This document shows positions 1-5,965 of a stretch of 5,965 bases of DNA, in pieces. The notes under the pieces were generated by a model. It saw nothing but the letters and a program-made list of their open reading frames with translations, was not told where the DNA came from and did no database searches. Each line of letters starts with the position of its first letter. The stretch's first letter is position 1. Origin of the DNA: Limisphaerales bacterium. GTDB taxonomy: Bacteria > Verrucomicrobiota > Verrucomicrobiia > Limisphaerales > UBA11358. The translations under genes and the position numbers were made by a program. Location: positions 3,119-9,083 of the forward strand of contig DMQW01000415.1 of the NCBI GenBank assembly GCA_003455565.1, read 5' to 3'.

Positions 1-2
1 AT

Positions 3-1940
3 TCGCAAATCACCACTCTGCTGGTGACGCGCGATGGTTTCTGTTGGGTGGCGACCACGAACAGTTTGCTGCTTTACAAGGACCCCATCGCCGCCGCTGA
101 CGAAGTGAAAGTGATCAAGTCGGCGAAGCCGAACATCATTTCATTGGCCGAAGACCGTAAAGGCGCGCTGTGGATGGGAACGCGTGAAGGGAAAATCTGG
201 CAACTGCACGAAGACAAATGGCTGGCGCAGACGAATTTTTCCCAGACAAATGCCATTACCGCCATCGTGCCGGACACAGACGGTTCAATGTGGGTTGGCA
301 CTGATGGAAACGGCTTGTATCGGCTCAAAAATGGAAGTTTCCATCACCTGGACAAGAGTGAGGGGCTGTTAAGCGATGTGATCCGCACGCTTTATCTCGA
401 CGGCCAAGGCACGCTTTGGATTGGCACCGGCGACGAAGGGTTGAGCCGGTGGCACAACGGGCGTATAGACAACTTTACTCCACGCGAAGGGTTGCCAGAA
501 AAAAATATTTCGCAAATCCTCGAAGATGATGCAGGTCGCCTTTGGCTGGGGAGCAGCAGGGGCATCGCCTGTGTGAACAAACACCGGCTGGACGAACTGG
601 CGGCTGGCCAAATCCCCGCCGTGTATCCGCAACTTTTTGGCCGGGCGGAGGGAATGCTATCCGAGGAATGCACTGGTGGGTTTTATCCGGCCGGCCTGAA
701 AACTAAATCGGGTCTGCTCTGGTTCTCAACTTTGAAAGGTGTGGTGGTGGTAGATCCTCGTGTTCAACCGGCCACGACACTCATGCCCAACACAGTGCTG
801 GAGGAAGTCCTCGTGGACGGAGTGCCGGATCCCATGCTCCACGTCTCAAGTCCAAAGACTGCGCGGCGGAGTGGACAGCCCGGAAATGGAGTATCGCAAC
901 TGGAAACACTGCGCATCACCCCGGGCAAACACCGGGTGGAATTTCGCTATACCGGATTAAGTTTCGACGCGCCGGAGCTGATACGCTTCCGCTATCGGCT
1001 CGAGGGGCTGGATACCGACTGGGTGGAAGCAGGGACATGGCGCACGGCCTTTTACAGTTATCTGCCTCCGGGAGATTATCGGTTTCGCGTTGCCGCGTGT
1101 AACAGTGACGGGGTCTGGAACGAAAATGAGTCGGGACTTGAGTTGACTGTATTGCGGCATTTTTGGCAGACATGGTGGTTCATCACATGGGCAGGATTAA
1201 GCCTCATGGTTTCGGTGGTTGGCACCGTTCGTATTGTGGAAAAAAGAAAACTTCATCGCCGGTTAAAGCGCTTGGAACAAGAGCGCGTGCTGGAACGGGA
1301 GCGAACCCGCATCGCCCAGGATTTGCACGACGAAATGGGCGCCAAGCTGTGCCGGATTTCCTTTTTAAGCGAACACGCGCGCCGGGGCGAACTCCCGCCA
1401 GAAGAGTTACAGGACCAAATCACCTCTATTTCCGATGCTTCGCGGGAAGTGCTCCATTCGCTGGACGAAATTGTCTGGGCGGTCAATCCGCAAAATGACA
1501 CGCTGGAGCATGCAGCTTCCTACATTGGACAATATGCGCAGGAATATTTTCAGATGACCGGAATTCAGTGCGAACTGGATATTCCCACGCAATTGCCAGC
1601 GTATCCGCTCTCCTCGCAAATGCGCCACCATTTGTTTCTTGCCACGCATGAAGCGCTCACCAACATCCTCAAACACTCGGGCGCGACCCGCGCCAAGATT
1701 TCAATGATTTCTGGCAACGCGACGTTTGAAATCAGCATCGCGGACAACGGCAAAGGTTTCAATTCATCCGCCATCGAATCAAAACCAGAGTCACCCGCAA
1801 CCGCATCCGGCAATGGTCTAAACAACATGTGCCAGCGTCTGGCAGACATCGGCGGGCGCTGCCGGATAGAATCCGCACTTGGGCAGGGAACAAACATCAG
1901 ATTCGTTATTCCTTTGAATTTTTTTGCAAAAGACGTTTAA
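3..1940 (+). CDS. Sensor histidine kinase, propeller/Y_Y_Y type, 5' truncated by window edge
   Basis: This is a membrane sensor kinase that autophosphorylates on His and passes phosphate to the regulator encoded next. The frame is open to the left edge and the residues before the first possible start (GTG 24) continue a propeller blade, so the true start lies outside. Numbering from GTG 24: propeller (Reg_prop) blades with the D-G-x-x-W-x-G-T signature have their Trp at 8, 50, 90, 132, 174 and 233; a Y_Y_Y beta domain covers about 296-378; one membrane helix covers about 384-405, followed by a charged, probably coiled-coil linker to 430. HisKA_3 carries RIAQDLHDEMG with phospho-acceptor H435. 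HATPase_c has the N box E543/N547, G1 box DNGKGF at 574 and G2 box GNGL at 596. All catalytic boxes are intact. The gene ends in tandem TAATAA, 7 nt before the regulator start. Family placement is firm; the ligand is unknown, though such sensors often respond to carbohydrate. Confidence 0.93.
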   Translation, partial: SQITTLLVTRDGFCWVATTNSLLLYKDPIAAADEVKVIKSAKPNIISLAEDRKGALWMGTREGKIWQLHEDKWLAQTNFSQTNAITAIVPDTDGSMWVGTDGNGLYRLKNGSFHHLDKSEGLLSDVIRTLYLDGQGTLWIGTGDEGLSRWHNGRIDNFTPREGLPEKNISQILEDDAGRLWLGSSRGIACVNKHRLDELAAGQIPAVYPQLFGRAEGMLSEECTGGFYPAGLKTKSGLLWFSTLKGVVVVDPRVQPATTLMPNTVLEEVLVDGVPDPMLHVSSPKTARRSGQPGNGVSQLETLRITPGKHRVEFRYTGLSFDAPELIRFRYRLEGLDTDWVEAGTWRTAFYSYLPPGDYRFRVAACNSDGVWNENESGLELTVLRHFWQTWWFITWAGLSLMVSVVGTVRIVEKRKLHRRLKRLEQERVLERERTRIAQDLHDEMGAKLCRISFLSEHARRGELPPEELQDQITSISDASREVLHSLDEIVWAVNPQNDTLEHAASYIGQYAQEYFQMTGIQCELDIPTQLPAYPLSSQMRHHLFLATHEALTNILKHSGATRAKISMISGNATFEISIADNGKGFNSSAIESKPESPATASGNGLNNMCQRLADIGGRCRIESALGQGTNIRFVIPLNFFAKDV

Positions 1941-1947
1941 TAAAATT

Positions 1948-2571
1948 ATGATATCCGTTTCCATTGTTGACGACGAAAAAGAGTTGCGCCAATCCATTGC
2001 GACCTTTGTGAATGGATCGCCCGGATTCCACTGCGTTAGCACCTACAGCAGTGCCGAGACTGCGCTCAAAGGTTTGCCCGCAGACAAGCTGGACGTGGTG
2101 CTGATGGACATCAATCTGGGAGGCATGAATGGGATTGAATGTGTGGAACAATTGAGGGACGTGGCGCCGACGATGCAAATTTTAATACTCACCGTCTATG
2201 AAGATACAGATCAGATTTTCAAGGCCCTTGAGGCTGGCGCCAGCGGCTATCTGTTAAAACGCAGCAGTCCGACCAAACTCCTCCAGGCTATTCGGGAAGT
2301 TCATGCAGGCGGTTCACCCATGTCCAGCTCCATTGCCCGTAAAGTAGTGGCGTCATTTCAAAAGGCGAAACAAACCGGCGAGAAACAAACACATCTCTCT
2401 CCCCGCGAAGAAATGGTTTTGAACTGTCTGGCCAAGGGGCTTACCTACAAAGCAATCGCCGACGAGTTGGGCATCAGCATTGATACCATCCGCACCTATC
2501 TCCGGCGCGTTTATGAAAAACTTCACGTCCAGTCGCGCACCGAGGCGGTCGCCAAGTATTTGCGCCATTGA
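1948..2571 (+). CDS. NarL/LuxR-family two-component response regulator
   Basis: This 207-residue protein is the likely phosphate acceptor of the upstream kinase and a DNA-binding transcription regulator. The receiver domain (about 3-120) has the acidic pair D8/D9, phospho-acceptor D54 (in VVLMDINLGG), T82 and K104, so every residue needed for phosphorylation and switching is present. The C-terminal LuxR-type helix-turn-helix (about 149-207) begins LSPREEMVLNCLAKGLT and has a recognition helix around 177-192 (SIDTIRTYLRRVYEKL). Length and domain order are usual for the family. ATG 1948 was chosen because it places the first receiver strand (ISVSIVDD) right at the N-terminus. The in-frame TTG 1924 would overlap the kinase gene and add an unneeded tail. 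No clear Shine-Dalgarno precedes the ATG; the 7-nt gap after the kinase stop suggests coupled translation in one operon. HisKA_3 kinases normally pair with this regulator class. Target promoters are unknown. Confidence 0.95.
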   Translation: MISVSIVDDEKELRQSIATFVNGSPGFHCVSTYSSAETALKGLPADKLDVVLMDINLGGMNGIECVEQLRDVAPTMQILILTVYEDTDQIFKALEAGASGYLLKRSSPTKLLQAIREVHAGGSPMSSSIARKVVASFQKAKQTGEKQTHLSPREEMVLNCLAKGLTYKAIADELGISIDTIRTYLRRVYEKLHVQSRTEAVAKYLRH

Positions 2572-2620
2572 TTCTATTTGTGCCCGGATTTTTGGTTGCG
2601 CCCGGCGCTGTATTAAGGCT
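2572..2620. other. Convergent intergenic gap without a convincing terminator
   Basis: The 49 nt between the 3' ends of the response regulator and the GH97 gene contain only a small GC-rich inverted repeat at 2598-2608 (GCGC-CCG-GCGC, 4-bp stem). It is not followed by a T-run on either strand. Transcription from both sides either ends by a Rho-type mechanism or reads into the opposite gene. Confidence 0.4.
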
Positions 2621-4819
2621 TCAACCCTTTGTTTTAAGCGTTTCTTGTTCTTTCTGGGTTGCTGGTTTCAGACGTATCGCCTCACCGCCACCGGGTGCCA
2701 GATGAAGGGACAAGATTGAATCGCGGGTAACCAGTCGTTTTTCTATTTTGTAGGCAATCGGATTGGTTTTCCAGTCCGCGTCATCAGCATCGCGATAGAT
2801 TTCGGCAGTGTAGGTCTTGTTGTTTGCCAAAAATTTGAGCGGTAAATCAAAGTCGTGCTTCTTTTCGTTTGTAATACTGCCGATAAACCAATCCTCGCCC
2901 CCGCGTTGTTTTCTTGCCATGGTGACATATTCACCAATCTCGCCATTGAGCATGTGCGTTTCTTCCCAATCGGCCGGAACATCAACAATGAACTGAAACA
3001 AATCGAGGTGTTTCTCATAGTTCTCCGGCAGGTCGGCGGCCATTTGGAGCGGGCTGTAGAAGGTGACATACATGGCGAGTTGTTTCGCCGCAGTTGTGTT
3101 CACCCGGTTGTTCTTTTTGTATTGCGGGTAGGTGACTTGAATTACACCCGGAGTAAAGTCAAACGGTCCGCTCAAGAAACGGGTAAAGACCAGATTGACA
3201 TCATGGTTGGGTGGATTTCCTCCGTCAGCAGCCCAAGCATTGTATTCCTGGCCACGGGCACCTTCGCGGGACATAAAATTCGGCCAGGTGCGCTGTTCGC
3301 CGGTATCTTTGATGGGTTCATGCGCATCAAGCATGATATGATATTTGGCGGCCAAAATCGCGATCTTACGGTAGTGACGCACCATGTATTGCCCGTCCAG
3401 ATATTCCGCGCCAATCAACCGGCCATTGGTGTCATAGCGGTTCACACGGGGCTCCATGCCGACGTAGCCAGATTTTACATGGTGAATGCCTAGGCGCTCG
3501 CACTGGGCAAAGGCAGCCTCCACCTGCGCCTCGTAATTAGTGATGACCGCCCCGGTTTCGTGATGGGAAATGAGGTCAACTCCTTTTTCGTGGGCATAGG
3601 CGGCAAGCCCCGGCAGATCAAACTCCGGGTTCGGCTCGGTGAAGCTAAATTCTGCTGCGTGTGCGACCCAATCCCTGGCCCAGCCCATATTCCAACCTTC
3701 CACCAAAACGCCGCTGAAACCATATTTACCGGCGAAATCAATGTATTCACGGGTGTTTTTAGTCGTGGCACCAAGGCCATCGGAACTACCCTCGCCCGGC
3801 TTGCTTGGATTCCAAGTATATTTGCCCAGGTGCATTCCCCACCAGATGCCTACATACTTGCCTGGTTTGATCCACGAAGTATCCGCAATGCGCGAAGGCG
3901 GATTAAGATTGAGTGCGGTCGCCGATGTTTTTTCCACGATATCCGACAGCTTGTCGCTGATCATCACGAATCGCCACGGAGAAACCGAGGGCGCGGAGGC
4001 TTTGACCCTGACTCCATCCGACCACGGTGCCAGATAACATTTTAATGTGTTGTTATCTCTGGGTTGAAGCTCCATGGCTGCATAGTCAGTCAAGTCAGCC
4101 TCATGGATGACCAGAAAAATTCCATCGTCGGTCTGCATGATCAGCGGGGTGGTCACCGCCTTCACGGGATCTTTTTTCGGATTGTCACCCGCAGAAGCAT
4201 CGCCATGTTCAAGTCGCGTCTGCCGTAGCAATTCACTCAACCGGGTTTTGGCATAAAGTTGTTCGGAAGCTTGCGGGCGAAAAGCTGGCTGCCACAAAGC
4301 CATGTGATCGGCTGGAAACACGAATTCCGTCAGTTCATCCATGATGTCGAAATCCTTGAGCGCTGCTTGTTCCGGCCATTCGTAACGGAAGGCGATGGCG
4401 TCATCAAACACTCGAAATACGATCCGCAATTTACGTCCTTGATCGCCTGCCTGCTGCAAGGTGACAGCCAGTTCGTTATAGTGATTATGCCCCTCTCGTT
4501 CTTCACCCCAGGGTTGGATCCAAGTTTCATCCTTGGACGACTTCATGGCATCGAGCAACGTGAAACCCGTCTTCATCGCGCCATCCTTCAGATCGAAACC
4601 GAGCGCCGATGAAAGAATAACGGGCCGTTTCTTGAAGTTCACCGCATAGGCGGGCGTTCCATCGGTCAGGCTAAAAGCCAGTGAAATTTTATTGTCGGGC
4701 GAAGTGACAACTTTCTCGATCTGCACTTTTTTCCCAGCCGGGGCCGCTGACAGCCAGGGGACGCCAACCGAAAAAGAGAGCGCAACAACAGCAATGAGAA
4801 GAGAGAAACGATTTTTCAT
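2621..4819 (-). CDS. Secreted glycoside hydrolase family 97, probable inverting alpha-glucosidase (SusB-like)
   Basis: The 732-residue enzyme is predicted to hydrolyse alpha-glucosidic bonds of starch-derived or similar oligosaccharides outside the cytoplasm. A signal peptide covers about 1-28 (MKNR, a hydrophobic run, then LSAAPA). An N-terminal beta-sandwich (about 35-300), a TIM-barrel (about 310-600) and a C-terminal beta domain (about 630-720) follow GH97 order and usual length. Catalytic signatures are HHET (E421), AHEP (E501), and REGARGQEY with E519 and E525. The 24-residue E501-E525 and 6-residue E519-E525 spacings match E508, E526 and E532 of Bacteroides SusB as I recall them, and E421 matches E439. 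Retaining GH97 enzymes lack the two base glutamates, so inversion is favoured. Start: ATG 4819 has AGGTGG (4830-4835) 10 nt upstream; GTG 4825 is also in frame and would add two residues. Co-directional with, and 68 nt after, the pseudopilin gene; convergent with the two-component genes. Exact substrate is inferred; alpha-galactosidase is less likely. Confidence 0.93.
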   Translation of the reverse strand: MKNRFSLLIAVVALSFSVGVPWLSAAPAGKKVQIEKVVTSPDNKISLAFSLTDGTPAYAVNFKKRPVILSSALGFDLKDGAMKTGFTLLDAMKSSKDETWIQPWGEEREGHNHYNELAVTLQQAGDQGRKLRIVFRVFDDAIAFRYEWPEQAALKDFDIMDELTEFVFPADHMALWQPAFRPQASEQLYAKTRLSELLRQTRLEHGDASAGDNPKKDPVKAVTTPLIMQTDDGIFLVIHEADLTDYAAMELQPRDNNTLKCYLAPWSDGVRVKASAPSVSPWRFVMISDKLSDIVEKTSATALNLNPPSRIADTSWIKPGKYVGIWWGMHLGKYTWNPSKPGEGSSDGLGATTKNTREYIDFAGKYGFSGVLVEGWNMGWARDWVAHAAEFSFTEPNPEFDLPGLAAYAHEKGVDLISHHETGAVITNYEAQVEAAFAQCERLGIHHVKSGYVGMEPRVNRYDTNGRLIGAEYLDGQYMVRHYRKIAILAAKYHIMLDAHEPIKDTGEQRTWPNFMSREGARGQEYNAWAADGGNPPNHDVNLVFTRFLSGPFDFTPGVIQVTYPQYKKNNRVNTTAAKQLAMYVTFYSPLQMAADLPENYEKHLDLFQFIVDVPADWEETHMLNGEIGEYVTMARKQRGGEDWFIGSITNEKKHDFDLPLKFLANNKTYTAEIYRDADDADWKTNPIAYKIEKRLVTRDSILSLHLAPGGGEAIRLKPATQKEQETLKTKG

Positions 4820-4887
4820 AAACACAAGGCCACCTTTTAAATATTACAGATAATTTGGTATAGTATATTCGCCGCCAACACCAATCG
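4820..4887 (-). promoter_or_regulatory. AT-rich gap upstream of GH97, possible weak promoter
   Basis: The 68 nt between the pseudopilin stop and the GH97 start hold a markedly AT-rich stretch (about 4837-4870). On the minus strand TTGGCG (4873-4878) and AATTAT (4850-4855) are 17 nt apart, a loose match to a -35/-10 pair with only four of six bases matching in the -10. No hairpin terminator follows the pseudopilin stop. GH97 could therefore be expressed both by read-through and from a local promoter. The promoter call is weak. Confidence 0.22.
4830..4835 (-). promoter_or_regulatory. Ribosome binding site of the GH97 gene
   Basis: On the minus strand AGGTGG matches five of six bases of AGGAGG and lies 10 nt before ATG 4819. 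Measured from its AGG core, the alternative GTG 4825 is 7 nt away, so the site does not fully settle the start. Choosing between them changes the protein by two residues only. Confidence 0.5.
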
Positions 4888-5865
4888 CTATTCTGGCGCG
4901 GTATTCCATTGCTGGCTATCGTAAGCTGGTTTGCTGATAAAATCGTCTGATTGCACACTAGACACGGGAGTTGAAGGAGAAGTTTTGAGAGTGACTCCGG
5001 GAGTAAAAACTCCATAGAACTGTCCCCAAGTGAGAGCGCTAGGCTTTGAAAGTGCAGCATGACCGTCCACATAGATGACATTCACACGATTATTGTGTTT
5101 TGCATACGCGGTCTGAAGGCGGGCATTTTCCGAGCCTGTTACGGGTTGTGTGGAACCAGAAGATCCCGCCCAAAAGGAATCCAACCAGGCAGCAGCGGGC
5201 GTGTTGTTAGGGTCATTTGAGCCGCTGGTATCAGTGAGGACTACCATGTCTGACGTTCTCGAAACTGAGGAAGCTTTGAATGGTTTGGCATTGATCATAT
5301 TCCCATCGTTGGGGTCTACAGAGCCAAAAACACCACAGCAATTGAATCCATAGGAAAGAAAACCTGTTATGCTTGGATCCCAATCTCCAGCCGCAGTAGT
5401 GTAAGTTAGACCTCGCTTCCGCTTGGGGCATGCCCAGACTTTGCTATTTGGTAGATAATTCACCAACATAGGAGCCGGTGTATTTGGTGTAATATGGTCC
5501 CTTAACAAGACAGCTCCTCCACAGAGCAATCCTAATGAATTTTTGTAAGGCCCAGATGTCCACCAATTCTGTGGCGACGGAAAAAAATCTCCGTTGTCAC
5601 CCGCATACATAATAACGCTGAGACTAATCTGCTTGGTGTTGTTCAGGCAGGCTATCCCCAGCGCGCGGTCCTTTGCTTTGCTCAAAGCCGGAAGCAACAT
5701 GGCCGCCAGAATGGCGATAATCGCAATGACGACCAGCAACTCGATCAAAGTAAAAGCAAATTTCAAAGGTCTTGCTTTGATGCCGCTTGGGGGAAACCCC
5801 AAGGGTCGGCTTGGCAACGCTTCTCTTTCAAACTGTTCCACCCTGACGGTCATTTTATGATTCAT
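4888..5865 (-). CDS. Pseudopilin-like protein, N-terminal methylation motif and H-X9-DG domain
   Basis: The 325-residue protein belongs to the type II secretion/type IV pilin-like class: an inner-membrane helix with a large exported C-terminal domain. A basic leader (1-37) is followed by FTLIELLVVIAIIAILAA (38-55), with the conserved mature Glu5 at E42, then the LLPALSKAKDRA helix and an NNTKQI stretch. Later come a CP motif (C146-P147), a CC pair (176-177), and an exact H-X9-DG motif, H257 to D267-G268, typical of the DUF1559-like prepilin proteins of PVC bacteria. ATG 5865 was chosen because GAGA (5872-5875) lies 6 nt upstream. The frame continues upstream only through 67 nt of genomic sequence into sequencing adapter, so a longer start is not trusted; TTG 5766 would give a short leader MKFA-FTLIE and is a real alternative. 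The residue before cleavage is Ala37, not the usual Gly. Its position upstream of a secreted GH97 suggests joint expression; the biochemical role is unknown. Confidence 0.9.
   Translation of the reverse strand: MNHKMTVRVEQFEREALPSRPLGFPPSGIKARPLKFAFTLIELLVVIAIIAILAAMLLPALSKAKDRALGIACLNNTKQISLSVIMYAGDNGDFFPSPQNWWTSGPYKNSLGLLCGGAVLLRDHITPNTPAPMLVNYLPNSKVWACPKRKRGLTYTTAAGDWDPSITGFLSYGFNCCGVFGSVDPNDGNMINAKPFKASSVSRTSDMVVLTDTSGSNDPNNTPAAAWLDSFWAGSSGSTQPVTGSENARLQTAYAKHNNRVNVIYVDGHAALSKPSALTWGQFYGVFTPGVTLKTSPSTPVSSVQSDDFISKPAYDSQQWNTAPE
5786..5803. repeat. Perfect 7-bp inverted repeat in the pseudopilin leader
   Basis: CTTGGGG and CCCCAAG flank a 4-nt loop (GAAA on the plus strand, TTTC on the coding strand). 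The element lies within codons 21-27 of the pseudopilin gene and begins about 20 nt upstream of the alternative TTG start at 5766. In mRNA it should fold into a stable hairpin just after translation begins. Any regulatory effect is inference; the sequence symmetry itself is exact. Confidence 0.6.
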
Positions 5866-5932
5866 AATGTTTCTCTTTGCAAAGTCATTTCTCGCTGATG
5901 GCACTTCGGCACGTAAATCCGACATCTGCACG
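5866..5932 (-). promoter_or_regulatory. Leader of the pseudopilin gene with ribosome binding site and short palindrome
   Basis: This is the last genomic stretch before the adapter. On the minus strand AAGAGA (5872-5877) gives a purine-rich ribosome binding site ending 6 nt before ATG 5865. A perfect 10-bp palindrome, CTTTGCAAAG (5875-5884), overlaps it. No convincing -10/-35 pair is visible in the 67 nt, so the promoter probably lies beyond the contig end. Confidence 0.35.
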
Positions 5933-5965
5933 CTGTCTCTTATACACATCTGACGCTGCCGACGA
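5933..5965. other. Nextera transposase adapter contamination at contig end
   Basis: The final 33 nt are synthetic. Positions 5933-5951 (CTGTCTCTTATACACATCT) are the 19-bp Tn5 mosaic end used in Nextera libraries, and 5952-5965 (GACGCTGCCGACGA) complete the read 1 adapter exactly to the last base. Read on the minus strand, the mosaic end encodes the well-known artefact peptide MCIRDS (5932-5949), which fuses in frame to the sequence upstream of the pseudopilin. This is not a natural transposon end and should be trimmed. Confidence 0.98.

Noticed and set aside
1924..1947. TTG 1924 as start of the response regulator
   Set aside because: It would overlap the kinase by 17 nt and put a tail before the first receiver strand; ATG 1948 fits the domain boundary.
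3..2571. A single hybrid two-component sensor (HTCS) as in Bacteroides
   Set aside because: Stop codons separate the kinase from the receiver; the output domain is LuxR-type, not AraC-type.
2598..2608. Intrinsic terminator between the convergent genes
   Set aside because: The stem is only 4 bp with a 3-nt loop and has no T-run on either side.
2855..3493. Long plus-strand open frame of 212 codons opposite GH97
   Set aside because: It lies wholly antisense to a clear GH97 catalytic domain and its translation shows no recognisable domain.
3560..4045. Plus-strand open frames of 161 and 132 codons opposite GH97
   Set aside because: They overlap each other and the conserved barrel of GH97 on the other strand; shadow frames.
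2621..4819. Retaining alpha-galactosidase branch of GH97
   Set aside because: The base glutamates in HHET and AHEP are present; the retaining branch lacks them and uses an Asp nucleophile.
5866..5949. Upstream extension of the pseudopilin starting MCIRDS
   Set aside because: The first codons come from the Nextera adapter; ATG 5865 has a fitting ribosome binding site.
5933..5951. Natural Tn5/IS50-type transposon end
   Set aside because: The mosaic end is followed by the exact synthetic adapter tail and the contig stops at its last base, so it is library contamination.

Overview
The window looks like one short contig from a bacterium of the PVC group, most likely Verrucomicrobiota. The strongest taxonomic clue is the gene at 4888-5865. 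It encodes a pseudopilin with an AFTLIELLVVIAIIAILAA-type N-terminus followed by a LLPALSKAK helix and an exact H-X9-DG motif, a combination that is heavily expanded in Verrucomicrobiota, Lentisphaerota and Planctomycetota. The assignment is inferred from protein style alone; no rRNA or other marker gene is present.

Layout. (1) Positions 3-1940, plus strand: the C-terminal 645 or so codons of a membrane sensor histidine kinase (propeller repeats, Y_Y_Y domain, one membrane helix, HisKA_3, HATPase_c); its start lies off the left edge. (2) Positions 1948-2571, plus strand: its NarL/LuxR-type response regulator, 7 nt after the kinase stop. (3) Positions 2572-2620: a 49-nt convergent gap with no convincing terminator. 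(4) Positions 2621-4819, minus strand: a secreted GH97 glycoside hydrolase with the glutamates expected of the inverting, SusB-type alpha-glucosidase branch. (5) Positions 4820-4887: a 68-nt AT-rich gap with the GH97 ribosome binding site and perhaps a weak promoter. (6) Positions 4888-5865, minus strand: the pseudopilin, co-directional with and upstream of GH97. (7) Positions 5866-5932: its short leader region. (8) Positions 5933-5965: an exact 33-nt Nextera sequencing adapter, not genomic DNA.

How the parts may work together. The kinase and regulator form a classical two-protein phosphorelay: periplasmic propeller and Y_Y_Y sensor, cytoplasmic His to Asp transfer, DNA-binding output. The GH97 enzyme would cleave alpha-glucosides outside the cytoplasm, and the pseudopilin is a membrane-anchored protein of the type II secretion/type IV pilus class. 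It is reasonable, but unproven, that the sensor pair responds to a carbohydrate and controls the neighbouring pseudopilin-GH97 unit. No mobile element, tRNA, rRNA or CRISPR was seen. No wholly new system is evident; the points most worth checking are the adapter end, the pseudopilin-hydrolase pairing, the hairpin in the pseudopilin leader and the convergent regulator.
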